Assembly: GCF_016918765.2 (NCBI RefSeq)
Contig: NZ_CP092104.1
Location: 2,852,001-2,916,000, forward strand
Source of the DNA: Flagellatimonas centrodinii
Lineage (GTDB): Bacteria; Pseudomonadota; Gammaproteobacteria; Nevskiales; Nevskiaceae
Direction of reading: 5' to 3'
Length of the DNA stretch: 64,000 nucleotides
Each line of letters begins with the position of its first letter. The stretch's first letter is position 1. Under the pieces are notes generated by a model. It saw only the letters and a list, made by a program, of their open reading frames with translations. It made no database searches and was not told where the DNA came from. The position numbers and the translations under genes are program-made. Below, in pieces: positions 9,079 to 16,533 of this stretch.

Positions 9079-9537
9079 TCAACTCCGGGGTTGGGACCGG
9101 ATGGCATCCGACAGTCGCACCGGCACTTCATGCGCGGCGGGCTGGGCCATCTGGTCGAGGGTGACGGCTTCGAGCGCGCGCTGGATGGCGCTGTCGATGA
9201 GCCGGAATGAGGCACGGGAACGGCAGTCCCGGGACAGGGTGCAGCCGCTGCCGTGGGTGGCGCAGTCGGTGAGGGCGATCGGCCCTTCGACGGCGCGGAC
9301 GATGTCGGCAATGCTGATGTCGGCAGGATCTCGCGCCAGGCGATAGCCGCCGTGAAGGCCGCGGGTGGATTCCAGCAGACCGACCCGCGCCAGGCGTTTC
9401 AGTATCTTGGCGACAGTGGGGGCCGGCAGGTGGGTTTCCGCTGCCAGCAGCGGTCCGTTGCTCACGCGCGCAGGCGCTCCGGCCATCGCCGACAGCACGA
9501 CCGTTGCATAATCTGCAAGCTTGTTGAGCTTGAGCAC
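9079..9537 (-). CDS. Rrf2-family regulator of the suf operon
   Basis: A 152-residue Rrf2/IscR-type repressor. Seen: the start LKLNKLADYATVVLSAM and winged helix (PAPTVAKILKRL, GLHGGYRLAR) and three cysteines in CATHGSGCTLSRDC, the usual ligands of an iron-sulfur cluster (C-x5-C-x5-C). The GTG at 9537 is preferred: GGAG lies at an ideal distance before it, whereas the ATG at 9549 has its only purine run touching it, and family members start at this point. It heads the suf operon, so it most likely senses cluster status and represses or activates its own operon at the palindrome 9571-9587. The family name in databases is SUF system regulator, Xanthomonas type. Confidence 0.9.
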   Translation of the reverse strand: MLKLNKLADYATVVLSAMAGAPARVSNGPLLAAETHLPAPTVAKILKRLARVGLLESTRGLHGGYRLARDPADISIADIVRAVEGPIALTDCATHGSGCTLSRDCRSRASFRLIDSAIQRALEAVTLDQMAQPAAHEVPVRLSDAIRSQPRS

Positions 9538-9570
9538 TGAGCACTCCATCCTTGGGCAATCGCCCGAAAC

Positions 9571-9587
9571 AGGACCAAACCGGTCCT
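9571..9587. promoter_or_regulatory. Palindromic operator, probable Rrf2 site
   Basis: A perfect inverted repeat AGGACC-(5)-GGTCCT in the gap between the regulator and the thioesterase. It sits right at the predicted transcription start of the suf operon, where a bound regulator would block initiation. Rrf2 proteins bind such short dyads as dimers, and autoregulation is the rule in suf and isc operons. The site is also 13 bases before the thioesterase ATG, so both genes could be affected. Confidence 0.6.
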
Positions 9588-9588
9588 T

Positions 9589-9617
9589 ATTTTAGGCCCA
9601 TGACGTCACAACCTCAA
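9589..9617 (-). promoter_or_regulatory. Sigma70-type promoter of the suf operon
   Basis: Read on the minus strand: a -35 TTGAGG (9612-9617), exactly 17 bases, and a -10 TAAAAT (9589-9594). The expected transcription start lies about seven bases on, inside the AGGACC/GGTCCT palindrome. The -35 element falls within the first codons of the divergent thioesterase gene. This is a prediction from motif and spacing only. Confidence 0.6.
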
Positions 9618-10094
9618 ACCGATGCAGATCTGCCCTGGACGGTCAGCGCCCCGCAGCAGACCCTGGACTGGACCGTGAGTGCGGCTGATCTTGACGGTTT
9701 TCACCACACCAACAACGTGGTTTACCTGCAATGGCTGGAGCGGGTGGCCTGGGCGCACTCGCAGGCGCTGGGCCTGGGGCTGGAGGCCTACGAGCAACTG
9801 GGCTGTGGCTGTGTTGCTCGTCGCCACGAGCTCGACTACCTGGCGCCGACCTTCGAGGGCGACGAGCTGGTGGTCGGGACCTGGGTGGCCGAGAGTGATT
9901 TCCGGCTGACCATGTGGCGTGGCTACCAGATCATCCGGCGGTCGGATCGCCGCACCGTGCTCACCGGCCGGACCCAATGGGTCTGTGTGGACATGCGAAC
10001 CGGCCGTCCGCGGCGAATGCCGCCTGCATTTGTCGACGGCTACAAACCGGTTGCGGTCACCCCCGCCGGCGCTGCACAAACCCGCGCCAGCTGA
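9600..10094 (+). CDS. Acyl-CoA thioesterase, 4HBT (YbgC/FadM-like)
   Basis: A 164-residue hotdog-fold thioesterase. Seen: WTVSAADLDGFHHTNNVVYLQWLERVAWAH, in which the D-x-x-x-H-x-N-N pattern with its Asp is the catalytic segment of the YbgC/FadM type, followed by the usual beta strands (LDYLAPTFEGDELVV, RTQWVCVDMRTGRPRRMP). It should hydrolyse acyl-CoA, substrate chain length unknown. The ATG at 9600 is preferred over one at 9552, which would translate through the operator. There is no room for a leader between the operator and the ATG, so the mRNA may be leaderless. Its last 55 bases overlap the convergent hydrolase. Confidence 0.82.
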   Translation: MTSQPQTDADLPWTVSAPQQTLDWTVSAADLDGFHHTNNVVYLQWLERVAWAHSQALGLGLEAYEQLGCGCVARRHELDYLAPTFEGDELVVGTWVAESDFRLTMWRGYQIIRRSDRRTVLTGRTQWVCVDMRTGRPRRMPPAFVDGYKPVAVTPAGAAQTRAS

Positions 10095-10588
10095 CGGTCA
10101 AACAGGGCGGCAATGTCCTCCAGCGCCGCACTCAGCCCGTGGTCGGCGTCGAAGACATGCAGCGCGGCGCGGTGGCGGGTGGCGAAGCGCAGCGAGCGTT
10201 CCAGCGGCACTACCGTGTCGCCCCAGCCGTGCACCACTACGGTATCGGCCGGGATATCCGCGGGTTCGTGATCCCAGCCAGGAAAGTAGAGCGCCGGCAC
10301 CATCAGCAACAGGGCCCGGGGACGCAGGGCACTACAGGCTTGGGCGGCCACGTAACCGCCCATGCTGGAGCCGACCATCACCAGTGACTCGGCATCCGGC
10401 ATGGGCGTCGCCAACAGCTGGCGAACCCGCGCGTCGGGGTCGGGCGTGTGACTATAATCGGGCGACATCACGGCAAAGCCCCGCGCCGTCGCAATTTCGG
10501 CCAGCCGCCTGATCTTGGTGCCCCAGGGTCCGCTTTCCTTGCCATGGTTGAAGCAGACCAGGCGTCGCGAAGTGGGGGTATCGGACAT
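10040..10588 (-). CDS. Small alpha/beta-fold hydrolase
   Basis: A 182-residue single-domain alpha/beta hydrolase. Seen: an early FNHGKESGPWG (oxyanion loop), the nucleophile elbow GSSMGG, an acid in HGWGDTVVP and the histidine in DADHGLS, giving a complete Ser-Asp-His triad. The size and the HGKESGPWG start resemble the YqiA/RsbQ-like small esterases of proteobacteria with unknown natural substrate. Its 3' end overlaps the convergent thioesterase gene by 55 bases; its start is divergent from the small gene at 10619. Confidence 0.8.
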   Translation of the reverse strand: MSDTPTSRRLVCFNHGKESGPWGTKIRRLAEIATARGFAVMSPDYSHTPDPDARVRQLLATPMPDAESLVMVGSSMGGYVAAQACSALRPRALLLMVPALYFPGWDHEPADIPADTVVVHGWGDTVVPLERSLRFATRHRAALHVFDADHGLSAALEDIAALFDRQLARVCAAPAGVTATGL

Positions 10589-10618
10589 GGCTCAGACCGC
10601 TGGCAGTGGAGGAATCGC

Positions 10619-10891
10619 ATGATAACCAAAGGTCGACCCAAGACCGCCCGGCGACCGAAGCCGCCGCTGGAAGTGAGGGTGAGCGTCGATTTTCGCTTCG
10701 GTGAGGCGGAGGAGGACCGCATCACCATGCTCGATCGACGTGCCGTGCCAATGGTCGACAGCGTGTTCGCCAACCGTGACCGGATCGTTCGCGCGTTCTT
10801 CCAGATGATGATCAAGGGCGGTATGAAAAGTCCCTCGGTGATCCGCGAGTTACTGCCGGCCGCCAAATTGATGCGACGGAGCGGCGAATGA
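10619..10891 (+). CDS. Small conserved-looking protein of unknown function
   Basis: A 90-residue protein I do not recognise. It has a basic, proline-rich start (ITKGRPKTARRPKPPLEV), then a segment with mixed charge (VDFRFGEAEEDRITMLDRR) and a helical C-terminus rich in Met/Lys/Arg (FFQMMIKGG). No signal peptide or membrane segment. The ATG at 10619 has GGAGG a few bases upstream, which fixes the start. It opens a run of four genes joined by four-base ATGA overlaps, so it is translated and probably works with the membrane protein or reductase that follow. The basic N-terminus could touch nucleic acid or phospholipid; that is a guess. Confidence 0.65.
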   Translation: MITKGRPKTARRPKPPLEVRVSVDFRFGEAEEDRITMLDRRAVPMVDSVFANRDRIVRAFFQMMIKGGMKSPSVIRELLPAAKLMRRSGE

Positions 10892-11184
10892 ATCCGTTGT
10901 TGATCGCCAATGCGGTGGTGCTGATCTTTACCGCCACCATGGCCCTGGTGCTGTCGGTGGTCGGGCTGATGATGGGATTCAACCTGGATGCCGCGCCCGG
11001 ACTGCGCAGCGAGTGGCCACTGCTGTTGGGCGCTGCGGCGCTGTTCACGGTGGCCACCGCGGTCAGTGGCCTGGCGTGGTGGAGCTTGCGTCGACGCTGG
11101 CGCACCTGGCCCTGGTTTCAGGGCCTGATGTGGGCGGTGGTGGTCTTCATCGCCCTGCTGATACGAAGAGGTCTGACGGCATGA
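10888..11184 (+). CDS. Small inner-membrane protein of unknown function
   Basis: A 98-residue protein with three predicted membrane helices: about residues 4-28 (ANAVVLIFTATMALVLSVVGL), 45-68 (LLLGAAALFTVATAVSGLAWW) and 78-93 (GLMWAVVVFIALLI), with arginines in the loop between helices 2 and 3 (LRRRWR). The ATG overlaps the previous stop by four bases and its own stop overlaps the flavin reductase start by four. No family recognised. Context suggests a membrane partner for one of the neighbouring gene products. Confidence 0.68.
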   Translation: MNPLLIANAVVLIFTATMALVLSVVGLMMGFNLDAAPGLRSEWPLLLGAAALFTVATAVSGLAWWSLRRRWRTWPWFQGLMWAVVVFIALLIRRGLTA

Positions 11185-11753
11185 CGATTCATTTGGTGGC
11201 CCTGTCCGGGTCCGTACGCACCGCGTCATTCAATACCCGTCTGCTGCAGGCGGCGGTGGCGGGGGCCCGCGCTGCGGGCGCCGAAGTTGACGTGATCGAT
11301 CTGGCGGCGTTCCCGGCGCCGATCGTCAACCAGGACCTGGAAGCGGCCGAAGGGGTGCCCGAGTCGATTCGCGCACTGCGCGCCCGGCTGGCACCTGCAC
11401 AGGGCTGGCTGCTGGCCTGTCCGGAATACAACGGCTCGATCACGCCGCTGCTGAAGAACACCCTCGACTGGTGCTCCCGACCGTTGCCGGACGATAGTCC
11501 CTATGCCGCGACGCGTGGCCGGGTGGTCGGACTGTTGTCGGCATCCGGCGGCGCCCTGGGCGGGCTGAGGGGGCTGCGGCATGTGCGCGAGATCATGACC
11601 AATCTGCAGGCCCTGGTACTGCCGGAGCAGTTCGCCCTTGGCGCTGCCCACAAGGCATTTGAAGGGGATACAGCGGTGCTGAACGAGGACGCCCACGCCA
11701 AGGCCGCCGCCATCGGTGCCCGGGTGGTGGCGGTGGCGGAGCGCCTGGCATGA
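11181..11753 (+). CDS. NAD(P)H-dependent FMN reductase
   Basis: A 190-residue flavodoxin-fold reductase of the NADPH-dependent FMN reductase family (ChrR/YieF/ArsH group). Seen: the FMN-phosphate loop SGSVRTASFNTRL at residues 9-21, CPEYNGSITPLLKNTLDW near residue 77, and a glycine-rich SASGGALGGLRGL near residue 115. Relatives reduce quinones, chromate or azo compounds with NAD(P)H in the cytoplasm. Which acceptor is used here cannot be read from the sequence. Third gene of the coupled four-gene operon. Confidence 0.88.
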   Translation: MTIHLVALSGSVRTASFNTRLLQAAVAGARAAGAEVDVIDLAAFPAPIVNQDLEAAEGVPESIRALRARLAPAQGWLLACPEYNGSITPLLKNTLDWCSRPLPDDSPYAATRGRVVGLLSASGGALGGLRGLRHVREIMTNLQALVLPEQFALGAAHKAFEGDTAVLNEDAHAKAAAIGARVVAVAERLA

Positions 11754-13186
11754 GCAGACTTCCGGCCGGGCCTCGGCGGGTGCAGCCGCGCCAGTGGGAT
11801 CCGCTGGCAGTCATCCCGATCATCGTCGGCTTGTTCTGGCTGATGCTGGCAGATGGCTTTGGCTGGTGGTTGTGGGGGCTCCCCCCTGGACTGTTGATGG
11901 TAGTGGGCGGTGCCTCACTGTGGCTGCTGCCGGGCGATCCGCGGACGCCTGCGGTGATGGCGTTGGGCGCCGCTGTCGGCGTGCCGGCGGCCCTGTTGTG
12001 GATAGTGTTTGGGAGCTTCTTCGCGGGGCTGTTGGGACTGGTGGGCGCGGCGGCGGTGTTGTTGGTGGCCGGCCGCTTGGGGGCCACCCGCAGCGACCGT
12101 CCGGCCGAGGTGCCGACGCCGAAGCTGTCGACCACGCTGGATCTCAAGGTGGGCATCGACGAGGCGCTGCTCGGGTATTTCGTGCTCGGCGCGAGGCTCC
12201 CGAGCGGCAACCACGCGGCACAGGTCTGCGAGCAGGCGGTGCGTTTCAGCGAGGCGGTCGAGACGCTTGACTATGTTCGCCATCCGCAGCGACTGCATAC
12301 CGCCGTTGCCGCACCGGAGGAGGTGACCACGGAGAGTGGTCGGATCTACGGCCGCGACTACCAGTCCATCCGTTTCGAGACGGCCTTCATCGCCGACGAA
12401 CAGTTGCCGGGGGCAGCGATCTGGAACCGGCTCGAGGCAAATCGCCAGGTGACGGCCCGGGTGGTACGACAGGGTGCTGCCGGTCGACCCTGGCTGGTCT
12501 GTATCCATGGCTACCGGATGGGGGTTCCGTGGCTGGACATGTCGCTGTTCTCGCCGTCCTGGCTGGTGGATCGGCTGGGCGTGAACCTGGTGCAGCCGGT
12601 ACTGCCGTTGCATGGCCCGCGGCGCATCGGCATGCGCAGCGGAGATCACTATCTGGATGGTGATCCGCTGGACCTCTTTTTTGCCCAGGCGCAAGCGCTC
12701 AGTGACCTCCGGCAGACTCTGGCATGGATTCGTCACCAGGATCCGGAGGCGCGAATCGGCGTCTACGGTATTTCGTTGGGCGGCTATAACGCAGCACTGC
12801 TGTCGAACTATGCTGACGACCTCGATTTCGTGGTGGCCGGTATTCCGGTGGTCGACTTCACCGACGCCCTGTGGCGACTGCTGACGCCCTCACACCGGCG
12901 GTATTTCGAAGCGGAAGGGATGGATCAGGCCTTCTATCGATCGCTGCTGGCACCGATTTCGCCATTGCATCAGCCGACTCGGCTGGCGCCGGATCGGCGA
13001 TTCCTGTTCGCCGCCAACTGTGACCGGGTGGTCCTGCCCGAGCATCCACTGGCACTTGCCGCGCACTGGGAGACGGCGGTGCACTGGTATCAGGGTTCGC
13101 ATTTGTCGGTGCGCCGCGAGCGGGTCACTCGCGAGACGGTGGAGCAGGCGATGATCGCTGCCGGCTGGCCCTTGCCGCTGCTCTGA
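11750..13186 (+). CDS. Membrane-anchored alpha/beta hydrolase
   Basis: A 478-residue protein. The first 125 residues hold about four hydrophobic segments (IIVGLFWLMLADGFGWWLWG, GLLMVVGGASLWLLP, VMALGAAVGVPAALLWIVFG, LLGLVGAAAVLLVAG). The rest is a hydrolase domain with HGYRMGVPWLDMSLFSP as oxyanion loop, the nucleophile elbow GISLGGYNA near residue 342, and late D and H (NCDRVVLPEH, YQGSHLSVRRE). It resembles the ABHD18/DUF2048-like group of hydrolases, whose bacterial members are uncharacterised. The start overlaps the reductase stop by four bases; last gene of the operon. A lipid or membrane-derived ester is a plausible substrate, by inference only. Confidence 0.78.
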   Translation: MSRLPAGPRRVQPRQWDPLAVIPIIVGLFWLMLADGFGWWLWGLPPGLLMVVGGASLWLLPGDPRTPAVMALGAAVGVPAALLWIVFGSFFAGLLGLVGAAAVLLVAGRLGATRSDRPAEVPTPKLSTTLDLKVGIDEALLGYFVLGARLPSGNHAAQVCEQAVRFSEAVETLDYVRHPQRLHTAVAAPEEVTTESGRIYGRDYQSIRFETAFIADEQLPGAAIWNRLEANRQVTARVVRQGAAGRPWLVCIHGYRMGVPWLDMSLFSPSWLVDRLGVNLVQPVLPLHGPRRIGMRSGDHYLDGDPLDLFFAQAQALSDLRQTLAWIRHQDPEARIGVYGISLGGYNAALLSNYADDLDFVVAGIPVVDFTDALWRLLTPSHRRYFEAEGMDQAFYRSLLAPISPLHQPTRLAPDRRFLFAANCDRVVLPEHPLALAAHWETAVHWYQGSHLSVRRERVTRETVEQAMIAAGWPLPLL

Positions 13187-13256
13187 ATGGAGGAGCGATT
13201 TCCGCTGTCAGCACGCTAAACTGACGGGCTCAAGGCATTTATTGGAACCACACACC

Positions 13257-14375
13257 ATGCGTATCGCCATCACGGGTTCGGGTCTGTTCACGCCCGAAGC
13301 CTCCATCAGCAACGAAGATCTGGTGGAAAGCTTCAACGCCTATGTGGCGAATCACAATCAGGAGCATGCCGAGGCCATCGCCGCCGGCACCGTGGCTGCG
13401 CTGTCGCCGTCATCGGCAGAATTCATCCTCAAGGCCTCCGGCATCCGTGCCCGCCACGTGGTGGATCGCGACGGCATTCTCGATCCGGCGCGCATGCGTC
13501 CGCAGATTCGCACCCGGAGCAATGACGAACCGTCATTGATGGTGGAAATGGGCCTGACCGCGGCGCGCCAGGCGCTGGAGGCGGCCGGGCGTACCGGTGC
13601 CGAGGTCGACTGTGTGCTGATCGCCTGCTCCAACATGCAGCGTGCCTACCCGGCGATGGCGGTGGAGCTGCAGCAGCAGCTGGGCGCCGGGGGCTTTGCC
13701 TATGACATCAACGTCGCCTGTGCGTCCGCGGCCTTCGGTGTACAGGCGGCGGCGGAGGCCGTGGCGCAGGGCAACGCCCGTTGCGCGCTGGTGGTGAGCC
13801 CCGAGATCTGCAGCGGTCACCTCAACTTCCGTGACCGTGACAGTCACTTCATCTTCGGCGATGCGGCCACCGCCGTGCTGGTCGAACCCCTGGAGCAGGC
13901 CCGCGGCAGCCGCGTCGACGAAGTCCTCGGGACCCGCCTGAAGACGCAGTTCTCCAACAACATCCGCAACAACTTCGGGTTCCTGAACCGGGCCGAGGCG
14001 ACGCCGCGCAGCGAGGCAGACCGGCTGTTCGTCCAGGAAGGCCGCAAGGTGTTCAAGGAAGTGGTGCCGCTGGTGTCGGAGCTGATCGGCGAACATCTGG
14101 CCGCGCTGTCGTTGGCCCCGGATGCGGTGCGCCGCTTCTGGCTGCACCAGGCCAACCTCGGCATGAACCAACTGATCGCCAAGCGGGTGCTCGGCCGCGA
14201 GCCCAGCATCGAGGAGGCGCCGGTCATTCTCGATCGCTACGCCAATACCAGCTCGGCGGGGTCGGTGATTGCCTATCACCTCCACAACACCGACCTGGTG
14301 GCCGGTGATGTGGGGGTCCTGTGTGCCTTCGGCGCCGGCTACTCCGCTGGCAGCGTGGTTCTCCGGCGGCAGTAG
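13257..14375 (+). CDS. Beta-ketoacyl-ACP synthase III-family protein (PA3286-like)
   Basis: A 372-residue thiolase-fold condensing enzyme. Seen: catalytic Cys in NVACASAAFG, His in LHQANLGMN and Asn in YANTSSAGS, the KAS III triad. The N-terminal GLFTPEASISNEDLVESFNAYV and the SNDEPSLMVEMG segment match my memory of Pseudomonas PA3286, an enzyme that primes fatty-acid synthesis with a medium-chain acyl-CoA coming from beta-oxidation, in place of acetyl-CoA. The ATG at 13257 begins the family domain; an in-frame TTG five codons earlier is less likely. It stands alone ahead of the rpsP promoter. The ETF genes at 46-50 kb indicate that beta-oxidation is present. Confidence 0.86.
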   Translation: MRIAITGSGLFTPEASISNEDLVESFNAYVANHNQEHAEAIAAGTVAALSPSSAEFILKASGIRARHVVDRDGILDPARMRPQIRTRSNDEPSLMVEMGLTAARQALEAAGRTGAEVDCVLIACSNMQRAYPAMAVELQQQLGAGGFAYDINVACASAAFGVQAAAEAVAQGNARCALVVSPEICSGHLNFRDRDSHFIFGDAATAVLVEPLEQARGSRVDEVLGTRLKTQFSNNIRNNFGFLNRAEATPRSEADRLFVQEGRKVFKEVVPLVSELIGEHLAALSLAPDAVRRFWLHQANLGMNQLIAKRVLGREPSIEEAPVILDRYANTSSAGSVIAYHLHNTDLVAGDVGVLCAFGAGYSAGSVVLRRQ

Positions 14376-14385
14376 AAATAGTGGC

Positions 14386-14413
14386 GCCAGTGCCCCGAAA
14401 TCACTGGCATTTT
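14386..14413 (+). terminator. Possible weak terminator after the KAS III gene
   Basis: A seven-base stem GCCAGTG (14386-14392) / CACTGGC (14402-14408) with a nine-base loop, followed by ATTTT. The T run is short, and the right arm overlaps the -35 of the next promoter, so termination is uncertain. Confidence 0.4.
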
Positions 14414-14432
14414 GTGAATAAATCGCTACAAT
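14404..14432 (+). promoter_or_regulatory. Promoter of the rpsP operon
   Basis: A -35-like CTGGCA (14404-14409), 17 bases, and a -10 TACAAT (14427-14432), followed by a GC-rich discriminator as is common at promoters of ribosomal-protein genes. A GC-rich hairpin in the leader (GCGGCCC/GGGCCGC near 14444-14459) might serve feedback control; that is speculative. Confidence 0.55.
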
Positions 14433-14485
14433 ACGCGCCCTTTGGCGGCCCTGGGCCGCTCGCGTTACTGGATTAGTGAACGACC

Positions 14486-14743
14486 ATGGTTACGATTCGT
14501 CTTGCCCGCGCCGGCGCCAAGAAGCGCCCGTTCTATCACGTTGTTGCGACTGAAAAGTCGAGCCCACGTGATGGCCGCTTCATTGAGCGCCTTGGCTACT
14601 ACAACCCCAGCGCCCGTGGCGGCGAAAAGCAGCTGATGCTCGACACCGCACGTGTCGAACATTGGACGGGCAATGGCGCCCAGGTCAGCGACCGCGTCGC
14701 GTTCCTGATCAAGAGCGCGAAAGCCGCTGCCGCTCAGGCCTGA
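14486..14743 (+). CDS. rpsP: 30S ribosomal protein S16
   Basis: An 85-residue S16. Seen: [41 protein letters not shown] split over the usual conserved blocks, and the alanine/lysine-rich tail. Length and sequence are standard. It binds 16S rRNA early in 30S assembly. First gene of the rpsP-rimM-trmD-rplS operon, whose order is conserved across gammaproteobacteria. Confidence 0.98.
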   Translation: MVTIRLARAGAKKRPFYHVVATEKSSPRDGRFIERLGYYNPSARGGEKQLMLDTARVEHWTGNGAQVSDRVAFLIKSAKAAAAQA

Positions 14744-14748
14744 GCCGC

Positions 14749-15264
14749 ATGAGCCGGGTCCGGCTTGGCCGGGTATCCGGTGTCTACGGGATCCAGGGGT
14801 GGGTGCGGTTGGCGTCTGAGACGCGACCCATCGACAACATCCTGCGATACCGGCGCTGGTGGATCGGTGAGGACGACAATGGCTTTGAGAGCCATCTCGT
14901 TGCCAGCCGACCGCAGGGAAACGGGCTGATCGCGCAGATCACCGATCCGTCGGGTGCGCCGATCAATGACCGTGACAGTGCGCAGCGTTGGGTCGGCAAG
15001 GCGATATCGGTGGATCGTAGCGACATGCCGCGGTTGCCGGAAGGGGAGTATTACTGGGTTGACCTGATCGGTCTTGCGGTCGTCAACCTTGAAGGTGAAG
15101 CTCTCGGCGAGGTGACGGATGTCACCAGCAATGGGGCGCAGGATGTACTGATCGTGCATGAGGGCGACAGGGAACGGTTGATTCCCTTCGTCAACGGCCC
15201 GGTCATCAAGCAGGTCGAGATGGATGCCCGACGCATCGTCTGCGACTGGCATCGGGACTATTGA
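14749..15264 (+). CDS. rimM: 16S rRNA processing protein RimM
   Basis: A 171-residue 30S maturation factor that assists assembly of the head domain. Seen: the N-terminal GRVSGVYGIQGWVRLAS (RimM barrel start) and the C-terminal PRC-barrel with EYYWVDLIGLAVVN, LGEVTDV and LIPFVNGPVIKQVEMDARRI. The ATG at 14749 is five bases after the rpsP stop, and the stop overlaps the trmD start as TGATG. The ORF extends further upstream but that overlaps rpsP. Confidence 0.96.
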   Translation: MSRVRLGRVSGVYGIQGWVRLASETRPIDNILRYRRWWIGEDDNGFESHLVASRPQGNGLIAQITDPSGAPINDRDSAQRWVGKAISVDRSDMPRLPEGEYYWVDLIGLAVVNLEGEALGEVTDVTSNGAQDVLIVHEGDRERLIPFVNGPVIKQVEMDARRIVCDWHRDY

Positions 15265-16013
15265 TGCAGGTGGCGGTGGTCACCTTGTTCCCCGAATGGG
15301 TGGAACAGGTGGTGCGGTTCGGTATGCCGAGAATCGCGCATGAGCGCGGCGCGCTGGCACTGACACCGATCAACCCGCGTGATTTTGCCGACAACCGTTG
15401 GCGACGGGTCGACCGGCCAAGTTTTGGCGGTGGGCCCGGCATGGTGATGGAGGCGCAGCCGATGGCGGCCGCCATTGCCGAAGGACGGCGCTGTTGTCCC
15501 GGGCCGGTGGTGCTGCTGTCGCCGCAGGGCGAACGCTTCAACCAGGCCTGGGCAGAACGGTTGAGCCGCGAGCCGGGGCTGACCCTGGTCTGCGGGCGGT
15601 ATGAAGGGGTGGATGAGCGCGTGCTCGCCACCGAAGTGGACATGGAGCTGTCGGTGGGCGATGTGGTGCTCTCCGGCGGCGAGCTGGGTGCGATGATGGT
15701 GCTGGATGCCTGCGCGCGGTTGCTCCCCGGGGTATTGGGGGACGCCGCTTCGGCGGTGGAGGATTCCTTCACCGACGGTGTGCTGGATCATCCGCATTAC
15801 ACGCGGCCGGAGCAGTGGCGGGATCAGGCGGTACCCGAAGTGCTGATGTCGGGTGACCACGCGGCGATTCGCCGCTGGCGACGACAACAGGCCTTGACGC
15901 AGACCTGGCTGAAACGGCCGGACCTGCTTGAGGGCCTGGCACTGTCGGACGAGGACGAGGCATGGCTGCGAGCCTTTATTGCGCAGCAGGTGGTTGAGAC
16001 GAAAGGTGAGTGA
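15264..16013 (+). CDS. trmD: tRNA (guanine-N1)-methyltransferase TrmD
   Basis: A 249-residue SPOUT methyltransferase that makes m1G37 in tRNAs, preventing frameshifting. Seen: [13 protein letters not shown] at the start, the SAM-binding knot with [11 protein letters not shown] and the [13 protein letters not shown] block, and a C-terminal helical domain. The ATG at 15264 overlaps the rimM stop by one base; a TTG three bases earlier is less likely. Standard length. Confidence 0.97.
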   Translation: MQVAVVTLFPEWVEQVVRFGMPRIAHERGALALTPINPRDFADNRWRRVDRPSFGGGPGMVMEAQPMAAAIAEGRRCCPGPVVLLSPQGERFNQAWAERLSREPGLTLVCGRYEGVDERVLATEVDMELSVGDVVLSGGELGAMMVLDACARLLPGVLGDAASAVEDSFTDGVLDHPHYTRPEQWRDQAVPEVLMSGDHAAIRRWRRQQALTQTWLKRPDLLEGLALSDEDEAWLRAFIAQQVVETKGE

Positions 16014-16014
16014 C

Positions 16015-16368
16015 ATGCAGAGCAACAAGATCATTGCCGCCCTCGAAGCGGAACAGATGAGCAAGCAGATCCCCGACTTCCGCGAAGGCGATACGGTCGA
16101 GGTGAAGGTGAAGGTGAAGGAGGGCGACCGTGAGCGCCTGCAGGCCTTCGAAGGCGTGGTGATCGCCCGCCGCAACCGCGGAATGAACTCCGCGTTCACC
16201 GTGCGCAAGATTTCGCATGGCGAAGGCGTCGAACGCGTGTTCCAGACCTACAGCCCCAACGTTGCGGAAATCACCGTCAAGCGTCGTGGCCTGGTCGCCC
16301 GTGCCAAGCTGTACTACCTGCGCAACCTGGCCGGCAAGGCCGCGCGCATCAAGGAAAAGCTGGCCTGA
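16015..16368 (+). CDS. rplS: 50S ribosomal protein L19
   Basis: A 117-residue L19 at the 30S-50S interface. Seen: [49 protein letters not shown] in separate conserved blocks, [11 protein letters not shown], and [24 protein letters not shown]. It begins one base after the trmD stop and is followed by a strong terminator, closing the operon. Confidence 0.98.
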   Translation: MQSNKIIAALEAEQMSKQIPDFREGDTVEVKVKVKEGDRERLQAFEGVVIARRNRGMNSAFTVRKISHGEGVERVFQTYSPNVAEITVKRRGLVARAKLYYLRNLAGKAARIKEKLA

Positions 16369-16419
16369 TCGGCGCCGGCGCCCTGGTCGGCGCCGGGCTG
16401 CAGCGCCGTACCATGTGAT

Positions 16420-16450
16420 CGGCAGGCGCCGCGCCTGCCGGTCCTTTTTT
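16420..16450 (+). terminator. Rho-independent terminator of the rpsP-rplS operon
   Basis: A nine-base GC-rich stem CGGCAGGCG (16420-16428) / CGCCTGCCG (16432-16440) with a three-base loop, followed by GTCC and six T. Confidence 0.85.
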
Positions 16451-16533
16451 GTGCCCGGGATCGTGCGCCCGCGTCTTGAAAAGCCCCTGTCGGGCCCCCA
16501 GCTTGCGAACATTCCAAGTACATCGGGGACACC

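Noticed and set aside
9538-9549. ATG at 9549 as start of the suf regulator
   Set aside because: Its only purine run touches the ATG; the GTG at 9537 has GGAG at the right distance and begins the family domain.
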